A stretch of DNA of 64,000 nucleotides, taken from assembly GCF_040712315.1 (NCBI RefSeq), contig NC_134016.1, forward strand, positions 6,064,782 through 6,128,781. The letters are read 5' to 3'. This DNA comes from Castanea sativa. Lineage: Eukaryota; Streptophyta; Magnoliopsida; Fagales; Fagaceae. A program made the position numbers and the translations under genes. Shown here one piece after another: positions 23,978 to 34,860 of this stretch. The notes below the pieces were generated by a model that was not told where the DNA came from, searched no databases, and saw only the letters and a list, made by a program, of their open reading frames with translations. The first letter of the stretch is position 1; each line of letters starts with the position of its first letter.

Positions 23978-25795
23978 ATGGCCTCTAGCAAGAACATTCA
24001 AACTTCAACAATAGCTACTTCAATTAAACTTGGTATGGCTACCACCAACAGTTGCATTGGAGCAATCAATTGTAGCCAACCTAAAGCTCACAATAAGCTT
24101 CAATCTCAATCAACCAAGGAAGCCAAGGTCCAGATAATCATCTCCTTAGACCCTCTTAAAAGAAACAAGGTCATCAACAAGGACATCTTCATCTTGGAAC
24201 ACCTCAAGTATGGGGGCAAATCCCCTTCTTCCTCCACAAGAAGCTGGTCGCACGATTTCTCTCTCATCAAAGAGAACCCAAAAGATGAGATTTCACGTGC
24301 TCACTTCAATTCACTTCCTTCTCCATCATCTGTGGAAGTTGTGTCAGTCATGATGACTAACACCTCTACCATGGAAGAAAAGATGGCTGAAATGGAACAA
24401 AGGGTTGTCCTTCTTACAAAAGCACTTGAAGATAAGGACCTCCAAATTGCAACTTTAATGAACAAGCTCGAAGTACAAGATCTTGGTGAATCAAGCCATG
24501 GTCATAAATTCACATCTACGAAGGATGATGAAGGGAAAGAAATTGAAAACACTCCCCGACAAGAACAATCCACCTCAATGGCCTCAATATCTGTCCAACA
24601 ACTGCAGGACATGATAACAAATACCATACGAGCACAATATGGAGGTTCTTCTACAAATTCTCTCTTATATTCAAAACCCTATACGAAGCGCATTGACAAT
24701 ATGAGAATGCCAAATGGGTATCAACCCCCTAAGTTCTTGCAATTTGATGGAAAGGGAAACCCTAAGCAACACATTGCTCACTTTGTAGAAACTTGCGAGA
24801 ACGCAGGGACTCAAGGAGGCCTCTTTGTAAAACAGTTCGTTCGTTCACTAAAAGGGAATGCCTTTGATTGGTATACAGACTTAGAACCCGAGTCAATCGA
24901 TAGTTGGGAACAACTTGAAAGGGAGTTCCTCAACCGATTCTACAGCACACGCCGTACGGTAAGCATGATGGAGCTTACCAATACTAAGCAGTGGAAAGAC
25001 GAGCCCGTTGTTGACTATATCAATCGATGGCGTTCTTTGAGTCTAGACTGTAAAGATAGACTTTCTGAAATATCTGCTGTAGAAATGTGCATCCAAGGCA
25101 TGCACTGGGGACTTCTGTACATCCTGCAAGGGATAAAACCCCGAACATTCGAAGAATTGGCAACTCGTGCGCATGACATGGAATTGAGTATCTATAACCA
25201 CGGAAATACAAAACCTCCCGTACCTGAGGAAAGTAGAAAGGAAGTAAAGATGAATGACAGGAATGCAAAAGGCAATCTCAAAGACCCAATAACTGTTAAC
25301 ACTACCATAATTAAGGTTCCAAGGAGAGGAGCAAAGACAAATGAAAAACAACTTGAAGGATGACAAAAAAACGAAGTGCGTCGTCTGACCTTTAAGGAAC
25401 GTGAACAAAAAGCGTATCCGTTCCCCGATGAAGATGTGCCAAACATCTTAGAACAACTACTGCAATTGAAGCTGATTGAATTGCCAGAATGCAAGCGACC
25501 AGAAGACATAGGGAAAGTTGATGACCCTAACTACTGCAAATATCATCGCATCATTGGCCACCCAATTCAAAAATGCTTCGTCTTCAAAGAACAAACCATG
25601 AAGCTTGCCAAAGAAAACAAGATTGATCTAGACCTTGATGAAGTTGTTGGGTCAAACCATGTGACCGTTGCTTGTGATGTACTTCCAACTCTCTGGCAGG
25701 GGGCAAACACCAATAAGGCTTACAAATTGATTGACAATGAGGGTGTAAGGATCGGCCCCATCAATGGGAAGTTCCTCAAACGCTTCTATGCTTGA
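23978..25795 (+). pseudogene. Retrotransposon gag with one in-frame UGA
   Basis: The frame starting ATGGCCTCTAGC (23978) runs to a TGA at 25361-25363 and continues in the same frame to 25795, about 605 codons in all. Features in order: a Thr/Ser-rich N-terminus; a coiled coil (MEEKMAEMEQRVVLLTKALE, about residues 132-172); a retrotransposon gag domain (about 247-400, with FDGKGNPKQHIAHF and WEQLEREFLNRFY); and after the stop a zinc-finger-like CKYHRIIGHPIQKC (about 519-532), matching the C-x2-H-x4-H-x4-C form of plant Gypsy gags. Gag packages element RNA into cytoplasmic particles. The TGA is followed by CAA; it could be a leaky stop or a simple nonsense mutation, perhaps CGA to TGA. An upstream in-frame ATG at 23963 is less likely. 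Confidence 0.85.
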
Positions 25796-25926
25796 AAATC
25801 AGAAATTGCTCCTCGGTAAGAGCTTAAACTACCCACTGCAGCACTACAAGGGTACATGATGTTTTCCCATTACCTTTGAAAGTGCACAAATAAGGAGAAA
25901 TTAATCCCACTCTATGTCACCATTTG

Positions 25927-26266
25927 TGAGTGTGGCGTAGTGGTTGGATGCCCATGTTGCCCTTGAGGCCAAGGTCTCGGGTTCGATTAGAGGTGATACC
26001 CACTATTGCGCAATTGGTACCCATGAAATGCCGTGGGGTGTAGGGCGAGGATTACACACGTGAGCCCTCCCTTTTTGTAAAAAGAAACAACAAAAAAAAA
26101 TCATCAAAACCATGAAAAAAAAAATCATCAAAACCAAAGAAAAAAAAAATCATCAAAACCATGAAAAAAAAAATCATCAAAACCATGAAAAAAAAAAAAT
26201 CATCAAAACCAAAGAAAAAAAAAATCATCAAAACCATGAAAAAAAAAATCATCAAAAAAAAAAAAA
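25927..26266 (+). mobile_element. tRNA-derived SINE with expanded A-rich tail
   Basis: It carries a Pol III A-box (TGGCGTAGTGGTTGG, about 25933) and B-box (GGGTTCGATTAGAGG, about 25979), spaced as in a tRNA, then a SINE body ending near CCCTTTTTGTAAAAAG (26080). The tail (26089-26266) is an array of about eight ATCATCAAAACCA(T/A)(G/A)-A(n) units. ATTTG occurs on both sides (25922-25926, 26267-26271) as a possible short target duplication. It sits inside the LTR retrotransposon just after gag. Confidence 0.75.
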
Positions 26267-26289
26267 ATTTGGTTGAACTACGTAAATGA

Positions 26290-26999
26290 CTTGATCCCTC
26301 TCCGGGGTACGTAGGCAGCTTAGTACTTTTCACTAAGTTCAGTCACATAAAAAGAAGAAGGACTGCCAGTCTAGCTTGAAGAGTTTGTCCAAAGGTCGTC
26401 AACATACTTTCAAGAACCCTTTGATTGACAAGGCGTCGCTTAAGATCAATCAATTGCTCACTATATGATGTTCAAAGATCATTGTGGTAGAAAGTGATAG
26501 CTGCAAAGAATTGGTGTTACGTAGCTTTCCTTGAAATAATGATAACTTGATTCTCGGTTGTGGAGTAAAATAAAATCTTCAATCTCTGTTGCAAGGAATG
26601 GAGTCTGCATGGCATTGCTCATCTTTTGTGGACATATTTCCACGTCTCTGAAGTATACTTTGCATCACTTATCTCCTGGGGGAATCTTTTTTGTACCTTT
26701 CAAGTCTAGGCTATATTGTCTCTCTTCTAGGATGTGCCACTTCACAACTCTGAAATTTGAACCACATCATCTCCCTTCTGAGTGGTGTTGTTTCACATCA
26801 TGTCTCTAAAATCTGGACAACGTCACCTTCCTCCAACATCTGAAGTTGATGTTGCATCATCTCTCCTCTAAGGGCATGTTCGTGCAATGTCAAAATCATG
26901 GCGGCATTCTTCTCACATCTTCAAGGTTTTATTGGCATCTCTTTGCATCCTCAAAGTCTTGATGGGAGCTTCTTGAAACTTCAAGCTTCATTATAAAGG
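26290..26999 (+). other. Non-coding interior of LTR element
   Basis: Contains GGGGTACGTAGGCAGCTTAG (26304-26323), a word I associate with non-coding parts of large plant Gypsy elements. No polymerase domains recognised. Confidence 0.5.
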
Positions 27000-27300
27000 C
27001 CAATATTAGTGCAGCTTCAATGTGAATGAACTGTTGACGTAGCTTCATGGCAAAGATGAATGTTGGCATGGCTTCTGTGCAAATGGAGTGTTGACACGAC
27101 TGCATGACAAAAATGGATGTCGACACGACTTCAATATAGATGAACTATTGGCCCAGCTTCGATGCAAATGAAGTGTTGACGTAGTTTCATGGCAAAGATG
27201 AATGTTGGCATGACTTTTGTGCAAATGAAGTGTTGACGTAGCTTTATGGGCGATAGCATTATTGCCTAGCTGAATATCCTTATGGAAACGTCGTTGCAAA
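27000..27300 (+). repeat. Minisatellite, 28-29-bp units
   Basis: About nine diverged units of the type TTGACGTAGCTTCATGGCAAAGATGAATG alternate with TTGGCATGACTTTTGTGCAAATGAAGTG. Reading frames across it are only by-products of the repeat. Confidence 0.7.
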
Positions 27301-27399
27301 GACGAATATCACTAAAAGATTGTTGATGCAAGAAAAGAATGTAACAACATGAAGGCATACGTTCTTGCAACGTTGCTGTCAATGAAATACAAAGTCACC

Positions 27400-28000
27400 A
27401 AATGAAGGCAAACACTTCTATGAGAACGTCAGCATGAAGTTTGATGTCAAAACCCAAAGATCAAGGAAACTGAGCTGCAAAACAAAAACAAGCAACAAAA
27501 AAAAAAAATTGTCAGAAGAAAATCTCATTGCATGTCTAAACAAAGGACAAAAGAAAAAGAAAGAAAAAGAAAAAGAAAAGAAAAAAAAAATCTTAAAAGC
27601 TGGAGAAGAAGACTGAAGGCTAAGAATGCTCAAATGAACGAAGCCAACCTCACATCTTATATAGATAATTTCTGTTAAACTAGCAGACAAAAAAAAAAAA
27701 TGAAGAAAGTCAGCAAACCCAACTGACCAATAAAAAAATTTACATTCACATTTCAGAAATGTGAAAACAATTGGAACTCAAAGTCAGATTTTGCAAACTC
27801 AAATGCACTTAAAATCAGAGAAGTCTGCGCTGAATTTTGAAATGAAAGAGCATCTTCAGCCATAGAGACAGAAGATAAAGCAAGTCTGAATTCACGGCAA
27901 GTCACATGGCAAGTCTGAATTTTTACATCCTGTCAGGACGGCCACCACAAAATTAGACCAAAAGGCCATAAGTCCAACAAAGACCCACGACTTTCTCATC
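27400..28000 (+). other. A-rich non-coding interior of LTR element
   Basis: Purine-rich sequence with AAGAAA runs (27545-27595). No domain recognised. Confidence 0.4.
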
Positions 28001-28430
28001 CGAATTTGTGAAAATCTAGACATTATTTCACAAAACCGACCTCACAGGAGTCTTCTATAGCCTTCGATCCACCAAACCTAAAAATTTCAGGCCCAGATAC
28101 CCGGCCACGCACCGCCACACATGGCCACAAATCTTCAGTGACCCGCGGGTTTCTCATTCAAATTTGCGCAAATCTGAGAAAATTTTTACAAAACTAATAC
28201 CACCATTAGAGCTATCGGCCTTCAATCTACAAAACCTGAAATTTTTAGGTCCAAACGATCAACCACGCGCCACCACGCGCCGCCACAAGCTCGCGATGAT
28301 CACCGGTTTAGTCCATCAAAACTGTGCAAATATGTGCACAATTTCACAAAACCGACCATATAATAGTCTTCTACGGCCTTATAACTACCAGATGTGAAAA
28401 TTTCAAGCCTAAACGATGAGCCACGCGCCG
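28000..28430 (+). repeat. Tandem repeat, ~158-bp units
   Basis: The marker TTTCACAAAACCGACC recurs at about 28029, 28187 (diverged) and 28344, giving a period of 157-158 bp. Each unit has an AAATTT(C/T)AGG-type centre and a GC-rich CACGCGCCGCCAC-type part. The array is followed by a CpG-rich tract (28430-28650) and an A run. Confidence 0.75.
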
Positions 28431-28689
28431 CCAGAAAGTCTGGCAATCCCAGCGTCAGTTGCACGCGCTTCCACGCGTCGCTGGATGATTTCACGCGCTC
28501 CCACTCGCCGGCGCTCTCTCACGCGCTTGCACACGCCACGCGTGACACGCGCTCCTCGTCGATGACGTCACGGATGACGTCATCCTCTTGGCCCGGTTCG
28601 ATCCGCTTAGACCCAGTTCGACCCGGAAACCCGACCCGGATCCGGACCGCCTGAAAAAAAAAAAAAAAAAAACTTTGACAAATTAAGAC

Positions 28690-29100
28690 TTTGACCAAAA
28701 AGTCAAAATTTTCAAAACGGACCTGTCCCACTCAATTTTTCGCGTACTTTCCAATTTTGGGGCCTGTTTCTTCAACCGAAACTCGAAAATTGCACAACAG
28801 TCCAATTTCTAAAAAAATTGACTTTTGCACAAGTTTTGACCAAAAGTCAAAAATTTTAAGATTGACTTGTCTGGCTCAATTTTTTGTGTACTTTCCAATT
28901 TTGGGGTCTGTTTCTTCAACCAAGACTCGAAAATTGCACAACAGTCCAATTTCTAAAAAAATTGACTTTTGCACAAATTTTGACCAAAAGTCAAAATTTT
29001 TAAGATTGACCTGTCTTACTCAATTTTTCGTGTGCTTTCCAATTTTTGGGTCTATTTATTCATTTGAGAATCCAAAATTGCTCAAATAGTGTGATTCTAC
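28690..29100 (+). repeat. Tandem repeat, ~145-bp units
   Basis: TTTGACCAAAA(A)GTCAAAATTTT starts at 28691, 28836 and 28980, giving periods of 145 and 144 bp. The 132-residue frame at 28691-29089 is three ~48-residue echoes of the repeat, so I do not call it a gene. The third unit is diverged. Confidence 0.8.
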
Positions 29101-29549
29101 AGCTATTGGCTTTGATGTAAACTCTGACCGAAAATCAAGATGTTTAAGCAAAACTTGTCCTATTAGGTTTTCGCAAAGATTTTGATTTTGAAATCTAGGT
29201 ATTTGTTTTGGACTCAGAAACTACATCCGCTTCTCCAAAGTACTAGCAGTGTCCAAAATTTAAGCTCTCAAGATCATAATTTGAGATCCGTCCATTTGGT
29301 CTGGATTCCCTCAAAATTATCCTCCAGACTTGATCAAGGCTCCTCTTTCAAAAACAGACGAACTCTCACAAGTATGTCTCAAAATTGAAATTACATTGGG
29401 TCACTACTTCAGCCTATTATTTTCGTCAGTGCCTACCAGTCTTCAACCTAACGTTCCCATTCGGCGCCTACCATTCTCATCCACCGTTCCCACCAAAAAG
29501 TCTCATCCGCCGTTCTTAACTACCCGGCTACCATTCTTCATCTCCTCGC

Positions 29550-29557
29550 TATAAATA
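29550..29557 (+). promoter_or_regulatory. TATA box inside the LTR element
   Basis: TATAAATA in the context CTCGCTATAAATAGATGGG lies 67 bp before the ATG at 29617 and about 120 bp before the ATG at 29674. This is normal spacing for a plant Pol II promoter, and it is separate from the LTR promoter. Confidence 0.5.
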
Positions 29558-29616
29558 GATGGGCCGGATCCGCTAAATCCATCAAGAAAAAAAAAACACA
29601 TACACTGAGTCATGAA

Positions 29617-30300
29617 ATGAAGATTTTCTTCTTTCAAATTTTCAAATCCTCCTTCTCACAGCCAGTTCTCACTATGGCCTCGTCATGCTCAATACCTAGC
29701 AACCAAGATCGCTTCATGATCAGTTTGAAATCAACCCCTTCATGGTTCAACAGTAACCCTTCTCACAATATCATCACTGTTTTAGGATTCAAACAAATTT
29801 TGTTTCCTCACATAATGACCACGTTTGTTCATAGAGTTATTCATAACAAGGTCTGCATCGACCTCCCTTGCCTCCGTGGAATTGGTTGGCCAGGAAATCC
29901 AAGTCCAGCAGAGACACCTGTTCCTAAAAACAGGGCTTCCGTAGTCTCTCTTCAACTGTTTGGTCTCCCAATAGAAGCGGTGGTTCGGAACAGACAGCAG
30001 CTTGGCTGGTTTCTAAAACCAGGATCACAAGTTAGCTCCATCTTTCATTTGTTATGCTTTCCCAATAAAGTTGCATCAAGTGAAGATGGTAAGAAGTGTT
30101 GGGATATCCTACAAATTGTTTCCCATCCAACACTTGTGATGACCTCCCGGGTACCAGCTCATCAGAAATTAGCCTTTGGTGTCGGTGAATGGTCACCAAA
30201 GCCTCATCCCATGTTTCCACCAGCATGGGGTCCAAAGGTCATCGTTGCTGGTACCACAAAGCACACTTTCTGGAATTACTCCAACTTAAGATCAGCTTGA
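29617..30300 (+). CDS. Unknown 227-residue protein inside LTR retrotransposon
   Basis: Intact sense-strand frame between the repeat arrays and the 3' LTR; an alternative start at 29674 gives 208 residues beginning MASSCSIPSNQDRF. I recognise no domain. It is basic, rich in Pro, Ser and Trp, with segments such as PCLRGIGWPGNPSPAE and FGVGEWSPKPHPMFPPAW. It has its own TATA box upstream. Its last codons overlap the first unit of a repeat array. Some plant Gypsy elements carry an additional sense frame in this position; a captured host gene piece is the other possibility. That it stays open over 227 codons in an otherwise repeat-filled interior argues against chance, but no function can be given. 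Confidence 0.5.
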   Translation: MKIFFFQIFKSSFSQPVLTMASSCSIPSNQDRFMISLKSTPSWFNSNPSHNIITVLGFKQILFPHIMTTFVHRVIHNKVCIDLPCLRGIGWPGNPSPAETPVPKNRASVVSLQLFGLPIEAVVRNRQQLGWFLKPGSQVSSIFHLLCFPNKVASSEDGKKCWDILQIVSHPTLVMTSRVPAHQKLAFGVGEWSPKPHPMFPPAWGPKVIVAGTTKHTFWNYSNLRSA

Positions 30301-30960
30301 AGAATTTCAGAAAATATACTTCTGAAATTACTTCAACTTAATGTCCGTCAGTATGGTCTAGTCACACATGCACATTCAATGACTTGCTGTCGGACTTCAT
30401 TCAGCATGCAGCCGGTCCCACATCTGAAGGTGTACGTCCCAGAGACATCTACGCCAGAAAGCCCCCAACATGCAGGGTTAGGGACATGGTGTCGTATGTC
30501 GCACCCATTCACTTTGCTTCATCACCATCTTCTTTCACCATCAACAACAACATGCCCAAAATCCCTTCTGAAATTACCTCAACTTAACCAGAGTGATGTG
30601 ATAACGCAAGCACATTCAACCACACTCCCACATGTTCTCTCTGTGACCCGAAATATACCTTTCAGATATAACTTCACCAGAAGTCCTTAAAAATAAGAGG
30701 CTAGCTCCAGAGCTCTGCATGCTGTACCCAGCCAACATCCTCACCTTTTCTCCATCTTCAACACTCTGTGATCGTCACCAATGATCCAAAATACTCTTTT
30801 GAAATTACTTTGACTTAACCTTTGCTCAGAAAGCTCGGTCACACGAGCACATTCAAATACTGGCAGACCCCTTCTTGGTCGCATCAAAACCTTTCATATG
30901 GGTGGGTCTACTCTTCTGCAATTACTTCATCCTGTTAAAAGCTCCACCACCTTCAACTAT
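30265..30960 (+). repeat. Diverged ~240-bp tandem repeats before 3' LTR
   Basis: TTCTGAAATTAC(T)TCAACTTAA followed by a CACA(T/C)G(A/C)GCACATTCAA-type word recurs at about 30320, 30567 and 30797. Partial copies occur near 30270 and 30917. Spacing is about 230-247 bp. Confidence 0.6.
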
Positions 30961-31063
30961 TTCACTAGAAGAGTCAAGTATAAAAAAATCCACTTTCTTT
31001 CAAGACTCATTCATTCACCGCACTCTAAAAACTGTGTGCATGAACGAGTCTCGAGGGGGCATT

Positions 31064-32236
31064 TGTAGAGAGGGAAAATTCCTGACCTATTACAAGCTGA
31101 CACATCATACTACCAAGTCCACAAAATACAACCAATTATATAGCGCCACGTACTACTGCTAGGTTTCGCCATCACTATTCAGATTCCAATAGAAATTTGC
31201 CAAGTGTCATTGAAATAAAGGCATGAAACTGCATCAGCATGCGTAAGCGATGACATAAGCAGCCCTGCCTGCGTAAGCGATGACACAAGCAGCCCTGCCT
31301 GCGTAAGCAATGACACAAGCAGCCCTGCACGTGTAAACGATGACACAAGCAATCAGCACGTGTAAGCGATGACATAGGCGGACCAATCAAGCTGTGACAA
31401 GTGTCACCAATCAAACTCCGCCACGTGTCGCTCACCTACCCCTAAACTCCTATAAATAGAAGCCTTCCCAAGACATTTAGGAGGACAGACAGGACGAAGA
31501 CAGAAGGAAGAAGATATCTTGAGTTCAGAAATCCAGAAGCTCTGCCGGAATTAAACCCCGAAGCCTCCAAGAACTTCAAGAACTTCAACCTCGAATACAA
31601 ACAACATTCGAAGCAAAATCATCCAAACTACTCGTCCAGATCTCAAAGTTCACTAGAATCAAACTCAAAAGCCTCTAGAAACCTCAACAAACCACAAATT
31701 GGTGAAGCTCTACGGATTCAAGCCTCCAAAGCCCCGAAGAACTTCCACCACAAACCTTCAAATACGAAGAACAATCGAAGAGGAATCATCCAAATCATAT
31801 TCCTAAATCTCAAAGTTCACTGGAATCAAGCTCAAAAGCCTCCAGAAACCTCAACAAACCATAAATCAACGAAGCTCTACGGAATCAAGCCTCTAAAGCA
31901 TCGAAGAATTTCCACCACAAACCTTCAAACACGAAGAACACACGAAGAACACGAAGAACAAAGAATTTCTAACAAGCTCATAGCCAGAGATTCATTGTAA
32001 TTCCGTTTCAAAGATCTTCGATCCATTCCTCTTCCAAATTGAAGGATATCTTGTGTTCAAATCAAAATCACATTACCACAATTCCAATCAATAAATCTTT
32101 CAAGGAGATCGAATCAGAGGATCACTCTTTTGTAATTACAGAGAATTGTACCACACATTTATCAATACAAATTCGTATTTGTGAAACTATTTTACTTGTT
32201 TGATTTATTTCGAACTAAGAAATTTAGTCGTCTACA
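31064..32236 (+). repeat. 3' LTR
   Basis: 1173 bp, near-identical to the 5' LTR. It has three standard 30-bp U3 repeats plus two diverged ones, against four plus two in the 5' LTR. The polypurine tract GAGGGGGCATT precedes it directly. Confidence 0.95.
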
Positions 32237-32241
32237 ACTAC

Positions 32242-32950
32242 CTCGCAATTTTTTAACCCATATATACCATAAGGGGTAACAAAGTAACAACTTAATTACT
32301 GCTCCATTACACCACAAACAAACTCAAAAAAAAAGTCCCTCTTTTTCTATATATTAAAATGTTAGTTATAGCCTTATGATATTAGTTTAAGAAGGATGCA
32401 TGTATCTAGCTAGGTACGTAGCATATGGGCCTAGTATAGTATAGAAACGGGAATAGTGACTTTTGAGAATTGAAATGTGGAAATTTTTCGGTATGGTTGC
32501 ATGACTTTTTCAGTATGAGAGAGAGTAATAGAGGGATATATGTAGATTACTGGATGAAGAAGGCCACGACTTTATAGAAAACCTTTAAAAGAGGCATTAT
32601 TTGAGGTTGATGAACTAAAACTCTCTTGGTGATAGTCTTAGGACTCATTGGCTATGCATGGCTTTCTTTTCTTTAATCTTAACTATAATGTGGTTATTTA
32701 TAATTAACTTTTATAGTTATTTCAAAATTCGAATTCAATCAATCAATTAATAAAATTAGGAGAGGAATCATTTGTTTCTGTTAAATTTTGAGGAATTTAA
32801 ATGTGTATATGATGTTGCATTTTATTTATATCATGTAAAATCATTTATCCCCTTATCCTTACTAGTTTGCTCCAAGAAAGGTAGAGGAGGATTCTTGAAT
32901 CCTAAATATCTTCATTGAAAATATTAGAGATGTCGATCAATTGAGTAATA
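32242..32950 (+). repeat. Tandem segment alpha, right part
   Basis: Continues segment alpha after the retrotransposon and matches 35119-35785 of segment beta (TTTTTTAACCCATA, then GGTACGTAGCATATGGGCC, then GGCCACGACTTTAT and the 330-bp flank repeat). It stops at GAGTAATA where beta would continue with the gene B upstream sequence, so 32950 is the tandem duplication breakpoint. Confidence 0.85.
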
Positions 32951-32958
32951 ATAGTAGT

Positions 32959-33547
32959 CAGGGACAGAGCTACTCTTTGTTTGCTATCTCATATGAGAAG
33001 ATAAATTCAAAGATGAAGATGAGAGAAAATAATTTCTCATTGAATGAATAAGGAAAGTGCAGCTCTGCTTTTATATACAAGAAACAGAGCACTTGAATGA
33101 AACAAAATAATTTCTCATTTGGAACGCTAGGAACAGGTTCTGCTTTGAGGAAAAACAGTCCCAGCCAAAGGAAATTCTTCAGGGTGCGTCAACTCTCTTA
33201 CAAAACTATCAGCGTTGGAACAGAGACCTGGCCGAACCATGACAAGCAAATGAAAAAAGCTACGTGACCAGCCAATTGTTTGTAATGTTTCTTTTTTACT
33301 ATTAGACGGGTACGTAACCCATTGGTCAAATGGGGTGGGCCTGTAATATTTTGGTCTTGTATACTCTCAGAGGGTGTTTTGCAAACCATTTAATCAATAA
33401 AATTCTATCTTCACAGTCCAAAAAATAAAAAAAAATAAAAAAACAAGCTTTTTAATTTTAACACAAACCAAGTTCAGGTACTGCACTTTTTGGGTTCTCA
33501 ATATCAAAACTAGCCTAAATTTTCTCCCTTAATGACTAAAATATTGC

Positions 33548-33591
<44 letters not shown>

Positions 33592-33653
33592 TTATTTATT
33601 TATTAAAGCCCAAACTTTGCCCCCCCAAACCTTCGGCTCTGGCTCCGTCCCTG
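32959..33653. mobile_element. hAT element with 8-bp target duplication and embedded LINE piece
   Basis: The ends are CAGGGACAGAGC and GGCTCCGTCCCTG, inverted repeats of plant hAT type, flanked by perfect 8-bp duplications ATAGTAGT (32951-32958 and 33654-33661). The 695-bp element is too short for a transposase. On the plus strand about 33115-33225 one frame reads IWNARNRFCFEEKQSQPKEI, the LINE ORF2 region before RNase H. An A-rich tail occurs at 33419-33445, so a LINE 3' fragment lies inside. A (TA)n microsatellite is at about 33551-33590. The single-copy ATAGTAGT at 21191 is the empty-site equivalent. Confidence 0.9.
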
Positions 33654-33768
33654 ATAGTAGTCATAACTTCATTGTGGAACTGATACCCAGCGTATTTGAA
33701 ACCATCTCTTGTAATGTATAATGTCTTCTTCGATGAGGGTTTTTGATTCTTTCTTTATTTGCATTTTA

Positions 33769-33850
33769 TGACTTACGTCGTTGACAAGTAATTTTCAATG
33801 TCAATATATAGGAACTAAATACAAGGTCTTGCCGCCGCGTGAGTTACGGG
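33769..33850 (+). promoter_or_regulatory. Conserved GCC/CGCG-box module, copy 3
   Basis: Contains ACTTACGTCGTTGACAAG and AAGGTCTTGCCGCCGCGTGA: ACGT core, W-box, GCC-box and CGCG-box all intact. It lies about 3.5 kb upstream of chitinase B. Confidence 0.55.
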
Positions 33851-34198
33851 GCTTAATACGCGTGCTCATATCAAAGTACACATGCATGTATCCAAAATGT
33901 ACAAGTTCCTTAGAAGCAGTACTTTAGGCGTTGAGGATAGAGAGGTTTTTTACATTATTCAGCGCAATTTATTTTGTATGAATTTTGATAAACTAGATTT
34001 AAATTTTAAAAAATGTAGTATATATATTTCAGAATAACTAGTTTTTTTTTTTTTACGTAAAAAAACATTGTCCAACAATATCCAAGTATACCGAATATAT
34101 GTCCATAGTAAATAACGTTGAATTGTTTTAATTAAAAACTAACTTCTCCTTTATCCTTTTAAATGAGAGAATACACACACACACAAACATATACATAT

Positions 34199-34860
34199 TG
34201 TGAGGGGAAGAGAATCTAAGAATACAAATAAAGTGATTAAAGATAGAATCGAGGAAGCGAACCTCGAGAAACATAAAAAAAATGTCATTGGAAAAATACT
34301 AGCGACCTTGTGCAAAGGCAAAAAGACTACAGTAGACGAGAACTCCAAGGACACCAACTTACTCTCAGCAACCCGAGAACCAAAGCTAAAGGAAGTTGGG
34401 TGCAAACCGAGGGTGAAAAGAGTTACTTGGCGTTGAACAAAGAAGAAAGGAAAGAGGAGGGATAAAGCAACCATCCCCTCCACATAAAATGTACTAAAAC
34501 CACTTAGTTGGCCGTATTAATGAAGAAATGACTTATGAACAGTATCCACACAACTTATACTTCAGTGTAAAAACCTTCTAGTAAGGTCTTGATGGGATAA
34601 GTATTAGGAAAATCTGATCCTAACCCTCCAAATGTAGGGTCCAAATACATCTTGGCTGATTATATAAAGCCAAGAAGCCCTTCGATTGAATGAGGGATTT
34701 TTTCTAGACGGAGATATTACCTGTAACCCTTATCTAGGACTAAACCCGAGGATACCAATATTACCATTCCATGACTGTTTTGATTTAAACATACTTTGCC
34801 CTTGTTTGGAATCAATTCTACTTAAATTATTCCTCTTGTTAAAGATATTTAAGGTTGATT
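34199..34860 (+). mobile_element. LTR-like segment in beta (copy of 21724 segment)
   Basis: Paralogue of 21724-22380, including the GTTGGCCGTATTAATGAAG and GATGGGATAAGTATTAGG portions. It spread by segmental duplication rather than by new transposition, since its flanks are shared. Confidence 0.5.

Larger units (their letters stand above)
22645..32236 (+). mobile_element. Complete non-autonomous Ty3/Gypsy-type LTR retrotransposon, gag only
   Basis: The 9592-bp element has LTRs at 22645-23887 and 31064-32236, TGTAGAGAGG...GTCGTCTACA ends, and a 5-bp target duplication ACTAC (22640-22644, 32237-32241). It has a primer-binding site (23893) and a G-rich polypurine tract (about 31053-31063). The pre-insertion sequence survives once in the paralogous segment at 35114-35118. 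Inside are a gag-like frame, a SINE, four tandem-repeat arrays and a 227-residue frame of unknown function. I found no protease, reverse transcriptase or integrase, so it would need enzymes supplied by another element. LTR differences by eye are few, so insertion is fairly recent. Confidence 0.95.

Noticed and set aside
25930..26000. Possible tRNA gene
   Set aside because: A-box and B-box are present, but no complete tRNA fold is apparent and a SINE body with A-rich tail follows.
26052..26333. Minus-strand Phe-rich frame
   Set aside because: Translation of the SINE tail repeats of A-rich units; no gene.
28691..29089. 132-residue frame with three internal repeats
   Set aside because: It is exactly the ~145-bp tandem repeat, whose period is not consistently a multiple of three, inside the LTR element.
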